Shown piece after piece: positions 44,886 through 53,848 of a stretch of 64,000 nt of DNA. The DNA lies in the NCBI GenBank assembly GCA_003140215.1, contig PLJL01000004.1, positions 1,894,192 through 1,958,191 of the forward strand, read 5' to 3'. The notes under the pieces are model-generated. The model ran no database searches and had not been told where the DNA came from. It worked only from the letters and a program-made list of their open reading frames with translations. Position 1 is the first letter of the stretch. Each line of letters begins with the position of its first letter. Made by a program: the position numbers and the translations under genes. This DNA comes from Vulcanimicrobiota bacterium. GTDB taxonomy: Bacteria; Vulcanimicrobiota; Vulcanimicrobiia; Vulcanimicrobiales; Vulcanimicrobiaceae.

Positions 44886-46030
44886 ACCGCAACGCGCTTT
44901 CCCAAAACCTCGCCGACCGCGGCCGCGACGGCGTCGAGCTCGGCCGCGCCGAGGTCGTAGTGCATCGGCAACCGGATCAGCCGGGCGCTGAGGTCGTCGG
45001 TCACCGGCAACTCGCCGCGATGCGTGCGCCCGTAGCGCAGCCCCGCCGGTGCCGAATGCAGCGGCACGTAGTGGAACAGGGCGTGCACGCCCAGCGCGCG
45101 CAGCCGTTCGAGGACGGCCTGGCGTTCGCGCGCGCTGGGGACGAGCAGATAGTACAGGTGGCCGTTGTGCGTCACGTGGTCGGGGATCGTCGGGCGTTGC
45201 ACGACCCCGGCGCGCTCGAGGGCTTCGAAGCGCTCGTGGTAGCCTTCCCAGATCAGCAGGCGCCGCAGCAGCAGCTCGTGCGCGTGCTGGAGCTGGCCCC
45301 ACAGGAACGCTGCGACGATCTCGCTGGGCAGAAACGACGAGCCGACGTCGACCCAGCGGTACTTGTCGACGCGCCCGCGCAGGAAGTTCGTGCGATTGGT
45401 GCCCTTTTCGCGCAGGATCTCGGCCCGTTCGGCGTACGGACCGTCGGCGCGCACCAGCAGTGCGCCGCCTTCGCCGGAGATGACGTTCTTGGTTTCGTGA
45501 AAGCTCAGCGCGCCGAGGTCGCCGATCGTGCCCAGCGGTTTGCCGCGGTAGGTCGCACCCAGCGCCTGGGCGGCGTCTTCGACCAGCAACAGGTCGTGCC
45601 GGCGCGCGATCGAGCCCAACACGTCCATCTCGCAGGCGACGCCGGCGTAGTGCACCGCGGCGATCGCGCGGGTGCGGCGCGTGACCGCGTCGGCAACCTG
45701 CTTCTCGTCGAGGTTGAGCGTGTCGGGCCGGATGTCGACGAACACCGGAACGGCCCCGCGCAGCACGAACGCGTTGGCGGTCGACACGAAGGTGTAGGAC
45801 GGCATGATGACTTCGTCACCGGGTCCGACCTCGCCCAGCAGTGCCGCCATCTCGAGCGCCGCGGTGCACGAGTGGGTGAGCAGGGCGCGCGCCGCGTGCG
45901 TCTCACGCTCGAGCCATTCCTGCGCCAGCCTGGTGAAGCGGCCGTCGCCGGACAAGTGCGCCGCCGCGATCGCCTCGGTGATGTAGCGCAGCTCGTCACC
46001 GGTCTCGTGCGGCTTGTTGAACGCGATCAC
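44882..46030 (-). CDS. rffA: dTDP-4-amino-4,6-dideoxygalactose-type transaminase (DegT/WecE family)
   Basis: PLP-dependent sugar aminotransferase (aspartate aminotransferase fold type I). Motifs: FNKPHETGDELRYI, GDGRFTRLAQEWLE, SYTFVSTANAFVLRGAVPVFVDI, the PLP-proximal VEDAAQALGATYRGKPLG, and SFHETKNVISGEGGALLV with the Schiff-base Lys in ETKN. 382 residues is normal. The GTG 46030 start overlaps the WbqC gene (GTGA). It would make an amino-deoxy sugar nucleotide for the glycosyltransferases nearby; the exact sugar cannot be told. Confidence 0.87.
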   Translation of the reverse strand: MIAFNKPHETGDELRYITEAIAAAHLSGDGRFTRLAQEWLERETHAARALLTHSCTAALEMAALLGEVGPGDEVIMPSYTFVSTANAFVLRGAVPVFVDIRPDTLNLDEKQVADAVTRRTRAIAAVHYAGVACEMDVLGSIARRHDLLLVEDAAQALGATYRGKPLGTIGDLGALSFHETKNVISGEGGALLVRADGPYAERAEILREKGTNRTNFLRGRVDKYRWVDVGSSFLPSEIVAAFLWGQLQHAHELLLRRLLIWEGYHERFEALERAGVVQRPTIPDHVTHNGHLYYLLVPSARERQAVLERLRALGVHALFHYVPLHSAPAGLRYGRTHRGELPVTDDLSARLIRLPMHYDLGAAELDAVAAAVGEVLGKRVAV

Positions 46031-46767
46031 GCGATGAGCGCCTCCGCGGTGCGCAGCGCCCGGATGTTGTCGATGGTGGCCGGACCCAGGGCGAAGAGCG
46101 TGTCGACGATCGAGACCGCCGCTTCGTACGGCGGGCGGGTTTGGGCGTACGCCGGATAGGCGTAGCACGCATACTCCAGCGCGATCCCCGCGCGGGCGAA
46201 GCGCTCGGGCTCGATGTACGCGTGCGCGGCCGGGCCGCTGATGTAACGCGTCGCCCCGATCCGGTCCAGGACGTCGAGCAGGCGGTCATTCTTGGAGCCG
46301 TGCAGCGGGAGCTCTGATGCGCGCACGAAGCGCGTGGTCGATCCCAGCTCGCGCGCGATCGCGACGGTCAGCTCGATCGTGAGATCGGCCAGCAACGCAT
46401 GGCGCTTGGCCAAGATCGCGGCCACGAGCGGCGCATAGCGCGCGTAGAACGGTTGCTTGTGGTAGGCGTGGCGCAGCGTCTCGCAGTGCGCGCGCACCCA
46501 GTCGCGGCGGTGGTCGATCGCGATAGCGTTGATCGGCGTACCGTCGGCGACCGCCCCTGCGGCATGCACCGGGACGGTGATCCAGCTCAGCCCCCCGGCG
46601 CCCTTGATCCGGTTGCGGTTGCGCCAGCCGTGCTTGTCGTACTGGACGTCGTCGTAGAAGACGAAGACGTCGGCCCGGTCGACCAAATCGAAGTAGCCCC
46701 GCCACGGAAGGTAGGAGGGTTGGAGTACGACGGCCGTCAGACCGGGCGGCCCGAGGGTCGAGCCCAT
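46027..46767 (-). CDS. WbqC family protein
   Basis: Members of the WbqC family (PF08889) occur in O-antigen and sugar clusters; their chemical role is not settled. The protein has LQPSYLPWRGYFDLVDRADVFVF, YDDVQYDKHGWRNRNRIK and GLSWITVPV near the N-terminus, the family signature. 246 residues. ATG 46767 has GGAG at a short spacing. It is translationally coupled to the aminotransferase, which supports a shared sugar-modification pathway. Confidence 0.8.
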   Translation of the reverse strand: MGSTLGPPGLTAVVLQPSYLPWRGYFDLVDRADVFVFYDDVQYDKHGWRNRNRIKGAGGLSWITVPVHAAGAVADGTPINAIAIDHRRDWVRAHCETLRHAYHKQPFYARYAPLVAAILAKRHALLADLTIELTVAIARELGSTTRFVRASELPLHGSKNDRLLDVLDRIGATRYISGPAAHAYIEPERFARAGIALEYACYAYPAYAQTRPPYEAAVSIVDTLFALGPATIDNIRALRTAEALIA

Positions 46768-46805
46768 GTCTCCGTTATCGGCACCTTCCGGCCGATGCTT
46801 TTGCT

Positions 46806-47702
46806 ATGACGTCTACGATCGAAACCGGCGAAACCGGACGGCTGGACGCAGCCGGCGCGCGCGCGCGCATGGAGGCGATCGTGGCCCGGCTGATCACCCG
46901 GGCCGTCGGCGACTACGGGATGTCCCCGGCGACCGCACCGATCCGGGCCGCTTCGATCCTCTCCCTCGACGACCAGGACTTTCGCTTCGAGCTCATCGAC
47001 CGGCTCACCGGGGGCTTGCTCGCCCAGCCGCGCCGGCTGCTGGAGATCGGCTGCGGTAGCGCGCCGTTTCTCTACAGCGCGCTGCGGCGCGGCCACGACG
47101 CCGTCGGGATCGACGTCGACTACGAGCGCATCAGCATCGCCGAACTCAAGATCGACGCCTTCGGGCTGCCCGAGAGCTTCCGCGGAACCGCGCGGCGCGG
47201 CGACGCGACCGCCCTGGAGTTCGATTCCGACAGCTTCGACCTGATCACCAGCTGGGCGGTCATCGAGCACATCCCGGACCTCGAGGCGGCCCTGTTCGAG
47301 AGCGTGCGGGTCCTGCGGCCGGGCGGCTTCATCGTCTTCACCGCGCCCGACTATCGTGGCGGCTACGAAGCCCACTACGAGCTGCCCTGGCCGCCGATGG
47401 CGCCGCGCGGGGTCTGCGAGCGCTGGCTCATGGCGATGGACCGGCCGCCCGGCGGGTTGGGCACGTTTTTCCCGATCAGCCTGCCGCGGGTCGGCGCGGC
47501 CCTGGAGAGCCTGGGCTGCGAGCTGCTCGCCGCGGAGCTGACGGTCCCCCTGAGCCACGAGCCTTCCCGGCTGCTCGACGTCCGCGACCAGGCGGCCCTC
47601 GAGCGGACCGCCGCGACCATCAAGGCGATGGCCGCCGCGGGGACGCTGCCGCTGTGCCTGCGCGGCACCACGGTCTTCCACGTAGCAGCCCGCAAGTTGT
47701 AG
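46806..47702 (+). CDS. Class I SAM-dependent methyltransferase
   Basis: SAM-binding motif [16 protein letters not shown], then [38 protein letters not shown] and [19 protein letters not shown]. The long C-terminal part (about 200-298) contains [17 protein letters not shown] and is specific. 298 residues. It is divergent from the WbqC gene (38 nt between starts), and it is followed by the rpsB promoter. Possible role in sugar or lipid methylation. Confidence 0.82.
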   Translation: MTSTIETGETGRLDAAGARARMEAIVARLITRAVGDYGMSPATAPIRAASILSLDDQDFRFELIDRLTGGLLAQPRRLLEIGCGSAPFLYSALRRGHDAVGIDVDYERISIAELKIDAFGLPESFRGTARRGDATALEFDSDSFDLITSWAVIEHIPDLEAALFESVRVLRPGGFIVFTAPDYRGGYEAHYELPWPPMAPRGVCERWLMAMDRPPGGLGTFFPISLPRVGAALESLGCELLAAELTVPLSHEPSRLLDVRDQAALERTAATIKAMAAAGTLPLCLRGTTVFHVAARKL

Positions 47703-47725
47703 CCCGGCGGGCGGCCTGCTATAGT
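47697..47725 (+). promoter_or_regulatory. Sigma-70-type promoter of the rpsB operon
   Basis: TTGTAG (47697-47702), 17 nt spacer, TATAGT (47720-47725). The -35 box overlaps the preceding methyltransferase stop codon. AT-rich -10 elements are rare in this GC-rich window, which raises confidence. Confidence 0.7.
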
Positions 47726-47759
47726 AGGGCGGTTGCCCCGGGGAGACCCGAGGGCGTCC

Positions 47760-47800
47760 GGGCACCCGTGCCCGCTCACTTCACCGGCCCGGAGGGCCGG
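47760..47800 (+). promoter_or_regulatory. Structured leader upstream of rpsB
   Basis: Two stable hairpins lie in the roughly 130 nt leader: GGGCAC (47760-47765) with GTGCCC (47768-47773), though its two-base gap is tight, and CCGGCCC (47784-47790) with GGGCCGG (47794-47800) around a GGA loop. Such leaders often bind ribosomal protein S2 for autoregulation; here this is an inference. Confidence 0.4.
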
Positions 47801-47863
47801 GGTGCATGCGTCCGAGAGCGGCGCCACGGACGGCGGCGCGGACCCAGAGAGGCTCGATTCACC

Positions 47864-48628
47864 ATGGCATCAGCGGTTACGATGCGCGCTCTTCTCGAGG
47901 CGGGGGTCCATTTCGGGCACCAGACCCGTCGCTGGAATCCCAAGATGAAGCCGTACATCTTCCAAGAGCGCAACGGCATCTACATCATCGACCTGTCCAA
48001 GACGCTGGCGATGCTCAACGACGTGTTCGACGCCGTCAAAGAGATGTCGCGTCAGGGTCGCGTGATTTTGTTCGTCGGCACCAAGAAGCAGGCGCAGGAC
48101 GTGGTCCGCGAAGAGGCCGAGCGCGCCGGCACGTTTTTCGTCAACCAGCGCTGGCTGGGCGGAACGCTGACCAACTTCGCGACGATTCAGAAGCGCATCT
48201 CGCGGCTGCGCGAGCTTGAAGGGATGCGCCAGCAAGGCACCTTCGATCTGCTCCCCAAGAAAGAGGTCGCGCGGCTCACCGACGAGCTGGAGAAGCTCGA
48301 GAAGTTTCTCGGCGGCATCAAGGACATGCACCGCTTGCCCGACGCGATGTTCATCGTCGATCCGAAGAAGGAACGCATCGCGGTCGCCGAGGCACAGAAG
48401 CTCAAGATCCCGATCATCGCGGTGATCGACACCAACTGCGATCCCGACGAGATCGACTACGCGATCCCGGGCAACGACGACGCGATTCGCAGCGTGCGCC
48501 TGATGGTCAGCACCATCGCCAACGCGATCGTCGAGGGCAAGACCGAGACGGAGTCCGCGTACGACGCGGCCGACTACGAACAGCAGTACGCCGAGGTCGC
48601 GCCAGATCCCGCGCCGGCCGGCGTCTGA
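47864..48628 (+). CDS. rpsB: 30S ribosomal protein S2
   Basis: Complete S2: [57 protein letters not shown] and the C-terminal block [24 protein letters not shown] are the diagnostic segments. 254 residues. ATG 47864 with AGAGAGG about 12 nt upstream. The leader and sigma-70 promoter upstream suggest the operon start is here. tsf follows 13 nt after the stop, the usual order. Confidence 0.98.
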   Translation: MASAVTMRALLEAGVHFGHQTRRWNPKMKPYIFQERNGIYIIDLSKTLAMLNDVFDAVKEMSRQGRVILFVGTKKQAQDVVREEAERAGTFFVNQRWLGGTLTNFATIQKRISRLRELEGMRQQGTFDLLPKKEVARLTDELEKLEKFLGGIKDMHRLPDAMFIVDPKKERIAVAEAQKLKIPIIAVIDTNCDPDEIDYAIPGNDDAIRSVRLMVSTIANAIVEGKTETESAYDAADYEQQYAEVAPDPAPAGV

Positions 48629-48641
48629 AGCGGAGCGACAC

Positions 48642-49250
48642 GTGGACGTGGCCTACAAACCGAGCGCCGAAGAGATCAAAGCCCTGCGCGACGAGAGCGG
48701 CGCGGGGATCTCGGACGTGCGCAACGCGCTGCTGTGGGCGCAGGGCGACAAAGAAAAAGCCAAGGCGCGTCTGGCCGAGCTCGGACAGTCCAAGGCCGAC
48801 AAGAAATCCGCCGAACGGACCGCCAACGAAGGCCTGGTCGGCTCGTACATTCACGCGGGCGGGAAGATCGGCGTGCTCGTCGAGATCAACTGCGAAACCG
48901 ATTTCGTCGCGCGCAACAACCGCTTTCGCGAGCTCGTGCGCGACATCGCGATGCACGTGGCGGCGATGTCGCCGCAATACCTCGATCGCGAGTCCGTCCC
49001 CGCCGACGTCCTCGCCGGCGTGAAGAGCGAGCTCGAGAAAACGGTGCCGCCCGGCAAGCCGCCCGACGTCGTCGAGAAGATCCTCTCCGGCAAGCTCAAC
49101 AAGTGGTACGAAGAGCACACGCTCACCGAGCAGCCGTTCGTCAAAGACGACGCGCAAACGGTCGGCGAGCTGGTGAAAAGCGTCTCCGGCGTGCTGGGCG
49201 AGAAGATCGCCGTCCGCCGTTACGCCAAGTTCGCCCTAGGCGAAGACTAG
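48642..49250 (+). CDS. tsf: Translation elongation factor Ts
   Basis: Nucleotide exchange factor for EF-Tu. N-terminal UBA-like segment SAEEIKALRDESGAGISDVRNAL; conserved GLVGSYIHAGGKIGVLVEINCETDFVARN and the end VSGVLGEKIAVRRYAKFALGE. 202 residues, the short form common outside proteobacteria. GTG 48642 with GGAG 8 nt upstream. It is followed by pyrH 15 nt later. Confidence 0.97.
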   Translation: MDVAYKPSAEEIKALRDESGAGISDVRNALLWAQGDKEKAKARLAELGQSKADKKSAERTANEGLVGSYIHAGGKIGVLVEINCETDFVARNNRFRELVRDIAMHVAAMSPQYLDRESVPADVLAGVKSELEKTVPPGKPPDVVEKILSGKLNKWYEEHTLTEQPFVKDDAQTVGELVKSVSGVLGEKIAVRRYAKFALGED

Positions 49251-49265
49251 GCCGGAACCGCCAGC

Positions 49266-50012
49266 ATGCCCGCTTTCCAACGAGTCTTGTTGAAACTGTC
49301 GGGTGAGGCGTTTGCCGGGCGGGGTGGGAACGTCGACGTCGACACCACCACCGCGATGGCGCGCGAGATCGCGCAAGTTCAGGCCGACGGCGTCTCGACC
49401 GCCGTGGTGGTCGGCGGCGGCAACATCTGGCGCGGCAAGATCCACGAGGCGGCCGGGATGGATCGCGCTACCGCCGACTACATGGGGATGCTCGCGACGG
49501 TCATCAACGCGCTGGCGCTGCAGGACTCGCTCGAACGCATCGGGATGCCGTCGCGCGTGCAGACGGCGATCTCGATGAACGCGATCGCCGAGCCCTACAT
49601 CCGGCGCCGCGCGATTCGGCATCTCGAGAAGGGGCGCGTGGTGATTTTCGCGGCCGGCACCGGTAACCCGTACTTCACCACCGACACCACCGCCGCGCTG
49701 CGGGCCATCGAGGTCGGAGCGCAGGCGATCCTCAAGGCTACCAAGGTCGACGGCGTCTACAGCGCCGACCCGTTCAAGGACCCCTCGGCGACGCGCTTCA
49801 AGCAGCTCGACTACCTGCGGGTGCTCGAGCTGGGCCTCGAGGTGATGGACTCGACCGCGCTCACCCTGTGCATGGACAACGACCTGCCGATCATCGTGTT
49901 CGACATGAACGTCCCCGGCAACATCCGCCGGGTCGTGATGGGCGAGGCGATCGGGACGACCGTTTCACGGAGTGCCGCGGGAGTCCGCGGCGAAGAGGTC
50001 GGCCATGCTTGA
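49266..50012 (+). CDS. pyrH: UMP kinase
   Basis: Amino acid kinase fold enzyme making UDP from UMP. Motifs: [60 protein letters not shown] and [15 protein letters not shown]. 248 residues, typical. ATG 49266 has no strong ribosome site but fits the family. It overlaps frr by 8 nt. Confidence 0.97.
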   Translation: MPAFQRVLLKLSGEAFAGRGGNVDVDTTTAMAREIAQVQADGVSTAVVVGGGNIWRGKIHEAAGMDRATADYMGMLATVINALALQDSLERIGMPSRVQTAISMNAIAEPYIRRRAIRHLEKGRVVIFAAGTGNPYFTTDTTAALRAIEVGAQAILKATKVDGVYSADPFKDPSATRFKQLDYLRVLELGLEVMDSTALTLCMDNDLPIIVFDMNVPGNIRRVVMGEAIGTTVSRSAAGVRGEEVGHA

Positions 50013-50562
50013 TGACGTCTACCGCGACACCGAATCGAAGATGGGCAAGGCCCTCGAGGCGACCCGCAGCGACTTCGCGTCGATCCGGACCGGGCGTGCC
50101 TCGCCGCAGCTCCTCGACCGCCTGCACGTCGAAGCCTACGGTTCGCAGGTCCCGCTCAAGCAGGTCGCCAGCGTCAACTCCCCCGACGGCCGCTCGCTGC
50201 TGGTCACCGCGTTCGACAAGAGCGTGGTGCCGGCGATTCGCAAGGCCATCGAGACCAGCGACCTCGGGCTCAACCCCAACGTCGACGGCGCCTCGATCCG
50301 GCTGTCGATCCCCCCGCTGACCGAAGAGCGCCGTAAAGACCTCGTCAAGCTCATCAAGAAGAAGTCCGAAGAGCACAAGGTCGCGGTCCGCAACCTCCGC
50401 CACAAGGCGATCGACGAGATCAAGCACCTCGGCAAGGACCATACGATCACCGACGACCAGATCAAGCGTGGCTCCGATCAGGTTCAGAAGATCACCGACA
50501 AGTACGTCAAGCAGATCGATGACCTGGTGCACAACAAAGAAAAAGAAATCATGGAGGTTTAA
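50005..50562 (+). CDS. frr: Ribosome recycling factor
   Basis: Splits post-termination ribosomes with EF-G. Sequence segments [64 protein letters not shown] and [19 protein letters not shown] define the two domains. 185 residues is normal. ATG 50005 has AGAGG upstream; an ATG further upstream (49972) would lie inside pyrH. Two hairpins overlap and follow its stop. Confidence 0.97.
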   Translation: MLDDVYRDTESKMGKALEATRSDFASIRTGRASPQLLDRLHVEAYGSQVPLKQVASVNSPDGRSLLVTAFDKSVVPAIRKAIETSDLGLNPNVDGASIRLSIPPLTEERRKDLVKLIKKKSEEHKVAVRNLRHKAIDEIKHLGKDHTITDDQIKRGSDQVQKITDKYVKQIDDLVHNKEKEIMEV

Positions 50563-50600
50563 GGGCTCAAGCGGAGCCCTTAAACCTCGCCCTTCGGGCG
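50555..50600 (+). terminator. Tandem hairpins at the end of frr
   Basis: A perfect 14-pair stem (50555-50568 with 50574-50587, loop AAGCG) overlaps the frr stop codon; CGCCC (50588-50592) with GGGCG (50596-50600) forms a second hairpin right after. Lacking a T-run, it may slow or process the transcript rather than fully terminate it. Confidence 0.55.
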
Positions 50601-50721
50601 AATCCCACGCGCCGGGTGGGTTGCGGTACGCCGGCATGAGCGGCGCCCGGCGGGCGCGGGACGCGGAGGATGGTCGCGCTATGCTGAACGTACGTCCGAT
50701 GTTGGGAGCGGTGAACGCGGG

Positions 50722-50931
50722 GTGATCTCGGAAGACTTGGCCCTGCTTCCGTGGGTGGCGGCGCGGCGTGCGCTCAGCGACCGGCCGCTGCGCTTTCGCG
50801 TGCTGCTGCCACCCTACGCCGCACTGGGCATGGGCACGTTGCGGGCACTGCGCGTCACGGCCCTGACCGGCGAACACGACGGCGCATGGGAGCTGCTCGC
50901 CGGCTACGACGGGTACGAACGGATCCGGTGA
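50722..50931 (+). CDS. Small hypothetical protein between frr and uppS
   Basis: 69 codons from GTG 50722. Residues: EDLALLPWVAARRALSDRPLRF, then VLLPPYAALGMGTLRALRVTAL and ending GYDGYERIR. Mixed hydrophobic and basic with no signal peptide or clear membrane helix. It ends 8 nt before the uppS ATG, in the same direction, so it may be a short real gene of the operon. No family is recognised. Confidence 0.45.
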   Translation: MISEDLALLPWVAARRALSDRPLRFRVLLPPYAALGMGTLRALRVTALTGEHDGAWELLAGYDGYERIR

Positions 50932-50938
50932 TCGGTTG

Positions 50939-51682
50939 ATGGCGACCTTGCTGCGCCCACCCCGAGGCGTGACGCTCGACGCGACGCGGCTTCCGGGCCA
51001 CGTCGCGATCATCATGGACGGCAACCGTCGTTGGGCGCGGGCCCGTCGGCTGCCGGCGATCGAGGGGCACCGGCGCGGGATCGTCGCGCTGCGCGAGATC
51101 ACGCGCGCGTGCAGCGATTGGGGGATCCCGATGCTGACCGTCTACGGATTCTCCACCGAGAACTGGAAGCGCGACAAGACCGAGATCTCGTTGCTGCTCG
51201 ACCTGTGCGTGTACTTCGCCCAGAACGAGCTGGCCGAGCTCGATCGCAACAACGTGCGGGTCAATGTGATCGGCCGCTTCGAGCAGCTCCCAGCCGCTTC
51301 GAAGGACGCGCTCGACCGCCTCGTCGCCAAGACGGCGCACAATTGCGGCCTGGTTCTCAACCTGGCCGTAAACTACAGCGCGCGCAGCGAGCTGCGCGAC
51401 GCGGTCGCGCGGATGATGCGCGACGTACGTGCCGGGACGCTCGCGCCCGAAGCGATCGAGGAGGAGACGCTGGCGGCGTATCTCAGCACCGCCGGGATGC
51501 CCGATCCGGACGTGCTGATCCGTCCGGGCGGCGAGTCGCGCCTCTCCAACTTCCTGCTCTACCAGGTCGCCTATGCGGAGCTGGTGCTGCGCGAGACGTT
51601 CTGGCCGGACTTCTCGCGCGATGCGTTCGCCGATGCGATCGCCGAGTACCAAGCACGGCCGGCGCGGTTCGTGGACGCATGA
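50939..51682 (+). CDS. uppS: Undecaprenyl (polyprenyl) diphosphate synthase
   Basis: Cis-prenyltransferase giving the C55 lipid carrier for peptidoglycan and glycan export. HVAIIMDGNRRWARARRLP includes the catalytic Asp27; ISLLLDLCVYF, NLAVNYSARSELRDAV and DVLIRPGGESRLSNFLLYQVAYAEL are family signatures. 247 residues. ATG 50939 has GGTGATC just upstream; TTG 50936 is the immediate alternative. cdsA follows 13 nt later. Confidence 0.96.
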   Translation: MATLLRPPRGVTLDATRLPGHVAIIMDGNRRWARARRLPAIEGHRRGIVALREITRACSDWGIPMLTVYGFSTENWKRDKTEISLLLDLCVYFAQNELAELDRNNVRVNVIGRFEQLPAASKDALDRLVAKTAHNCGLVLNLAVNYSARSELRDAVARMMRDVRAGTLAPEAIEEETLAAYLSTAGMPDPDVLIRPGGESRLSNFLLYQVAYAELVLRETFWPDFSRDAFADAIAEYQARPARFVDA

Positions 51683-51695
51683 CGGAGTCACTACC

Positions 51696-52574
51696 GTGAC
51701 CACCGGCGCGGCGACGGCAAGCCCCGCCGCTACGGCGAAAGCGCCGCGGCCTGGCGCCGGCGTGAGCACCCGCCGCATCGTCATCGGACTCGTCATCGCC
51801 GCGGTCGGCTTTTCGGCGGTCATCTGGCCGCCCGCGTTCTCGATCCTCGTCTTGCTCGTCGCGACGGGCTGCCTGTACGAGTTCGCCGGGCTCTCGGCGC
51901 GCAAGGGACCGGCGCTCGAAGTCGGCGTCGCGATGGCAGCGGTTTGGGCCTACGTCATCCTGACGCACTTCGGCTTGATCCATCGCTACGAGTCGATTCT
52001 GCTGGCGGCGACGGTGGTCGTGGCGCTGGCGACGGCGACGTTCACCGCCGACTCGGGCTACTTCGCGCGCAGCGGATACACGCTGTTGGGCGTGCTCTAC
52101 ATCGGCAAGCTGCTGACGTACTTCATCGCGATTCGCTCGCTGCACGACGGCTTGACCTGGACCGTCTGGATCCTGTTCATCGTCGCCTTCACCGACATCT
52201 TTGCGATGCTGGTCGGCAGCGCGGTCGGAAAGCACCAGCTGACGCGGCTTTCGCCCCGCAAGACCGTCGAGGGTGCGCTGGGCGGTTTCGCCGCCGCGCT
52301 GTGCGCGGGCGCCGCGATCGCGCTCGTTCCGTGGGCCCACGTCGCTTGGTGGCAGGGTCTCGTCGTCGCGGCGATCACCTCGATCGCGGCGCAGGCCGGC
52401 GATCTCGTCGAGAGCGCGCTCAAGCGCGACGCCAAGGTGAAGGATGCGGGCTCGCTGATCTCGGGTCACGGCGGCGTGTTGGACCGGTTCGACTCGTACA
52501 TCTTCGCCGGCGTCGCGTTCTACTTCGCGCTGTACCTGATCGGCGTGATCTCCGAGAACAAGCTGACGTCGTGA
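51696..52574 (+). CDS. cdsA: Phosphatidate cytidylyltransferase
   Basis: Makes CDP-diacylglycerol for phospholipid synthesis in the inner membrane. Multiple membrane helices span about 30-270, and the C-terminal CDP signature is present: SPRKTVEGALGGF, then KDAGSLISGHGGVLDRFDSYIF, where family members usually have PGHGG. 292 residues. GTG 51696 has GGAG upstream; an upstream in-frame extension overlaps uppS and is unlikely. The stop overlaps dxr (GTGA). Confidence 0.93.
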   Translation: MTTGAATASPAATAKAPRPGAGVSTRRIVIGLVIAAVGFSAVIWPPAFSILVLLVATGCLYEFAGLSARKGPALEVGVAMAAVWAYVILTHFGLIHRYESILLAATVVVALATATFTADSGYFARSGYTLLGVLYIGKLLTYFIAIRSLHDGLTWTVWILFIVAFTDIFAMLVGSAVGKHQLTRLSPRKTVEGALGGFAAALCAGAAIALVPWAHVAWWQGLVVAAITSIAAQAGDLVESALKRDAKVKDAGSLISGHGGVLDRFDSYIFAGVAFYFALYLIGVISENKLTS

Positions 52575-53848
52575 AGGCGGCTTCGCACGTCCCCGCGGGG
52601 AGGCGCAACGTCGCCATCCTGGGTTCGACCGGGAGCATCGGCCGCCAAGCGCTCGACGTGATCGCGCGTCATCCCGAGCGGTTCGAGGTCGTCGGCCTCG
52701 CCGCCGGACGCAACGTCGAGCTCCTCGCCGAGCAAGTCGCGCGCTTTGCGCCGGCGATCGTCTCGGCCGGTTCCGCCGAGGCTGCCACCGAGCTGACCGT
52801 CCGGCTCGATGCGCTCGGCGTGCGCGTCCACGGAACGATCTTCGGCAAGGCGCGCGACGTCGAGCTGGTCGCGCACGGACCCAAGGGGCTCGAAGCCGTC
52901 GCCTGCGAGAGCGGCGCCGATGTGGTGTTGGCCGCGACCGACGGCGCCGTCGCGTTCGATGCGGTCTTCGCCGCCGTCGAACGCGGCATCGACGTCGCCG
53001 TCGCCAACAAGGAGCTCATCGTCGCCGCCGGCGAGCTGCTCGTCGCGCAGGCCCGGCGCAGCGGCTCGCAGCTGCTGCCGGTCGACAGCGAGCATTCGGC
53101 GATCTTTCAGTGCCTGCAGGGTGCGCCGCGAAAGCGAATCGCGTCGATCGTGCTCACCGCGTCGGGCGGGCCGTTTCGCGACCGCACCGCGGCGGAGATC
53201 GCCGACGCGACGCTCGAGGACGCGCTGGCGCACCCGACTTGGCAAATGGGCGTGAAGAACACCATCGACTCGGCGACCCTCATGAACAAGGGCCTCGAGG
53301 TGATCGAGGCGTGCAAGTGGTTCGGCCTGGCCGGCGACCAGGTCCACGTGGTGGTCCATCGCACGTCGGTCGCCCACGGCTTCGTCGTCTTCACCGACGG
53401 CAACGTGCTGGGTCAGCTGGCCGCGCCCGACATGCGCCTGCCGATCGGCTACGCCCTCGCGTACCCGGACCGCCTTGACGACCGGCGCCCCGCCGACGAC
53501 CCGATCGAGGCCCTCGGCGGCGAGCGCGGGGCCGCCTCGACGTCGCTGACCTTCGAACGCCCGGACCCCGAGCGCTTCCCGTGCCTGCGGCTCGCCTACG
53601 CGGCCCTGGCCCGCGGCGGCACGGCGCCGGCCGTCCTCTCGGCCGCCAACGAGATCGCGGTGGCCGCCTTCGTCGACGGCCGCATCCGTTTCGGGGACAT
53701 CCCCGTTTGCATCGAAACCGCGCTGGACGGGGTCAGTAGTGGTACTTTGAGCCTCGACGCGGTGCGTCAGGCCGACCGCTCGGCCCGAGACGCGGCTCGA
53801 GCTTTTGTCGTTGAACGAGCAACAGCCGGCCCTGCACGGAGCACATGA
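52571..53848 (+). CDS. dxr: 1-deoxy-D-xylulose-5-phosphate reductoisomerase
   Basis: Second enzyme of the MEP isoprenoid pathway (NADPH). NADP-binding AILGSTGSIGRQALDVI; ANKELIVAAGELLVAQARR; LPVDSEHSAIFQCL; the substrate-binding TASGGPFRD and HPTWQMGVKNTIDSATLMNKGLE are intact. 425 residues, slightly long. GTG 52571 is coupled to cdsA. The stop overlaps rseP (ATGA). Confidence 0.96.
   Translation: MKAASHVPAGRRNVAILGSTGSIGRQALDVIARHPERFEVVGLAAGRNVELLAEQVARFAPAIVSAGSAEAATELTVRLDALGVRVHGTIFGKARDVELVAHGPKGLEAVACESGADVVLAATDGAVAFDAVFAAVERGIDVAVANKELIVAAGELLVAQARRSGSQLLPVDSEHSAIFQCLQGAPRKRIASIVLTASGGPFRDRTAAEIADATLEDALAHPTWQMGVKNTIDSATLMNKGLEVIEACKWFGLAGDQVHVVVHRTSVAHGFVVFTDGNVLGQLAAPDMRLPIGYALAYPDRLDDRRPADDPIEALGGERGAASTSLTFERPDPERFPCLRLAYAALARGGTAPAVLSAANEIAVAAFVDGRIRFGDIPVCIETALDGVSSGTLSLDAVRQADRSARDAARAFVVERATAGPARST

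Noticed and set aside
50642..50660. GC-rich inverted repeat GCGCCCGGCGGGCGC after frr
   Set aside because: Self-complementary GC-rich words of this length occur by chance here; no loop of useful size or T-run accompanies it.
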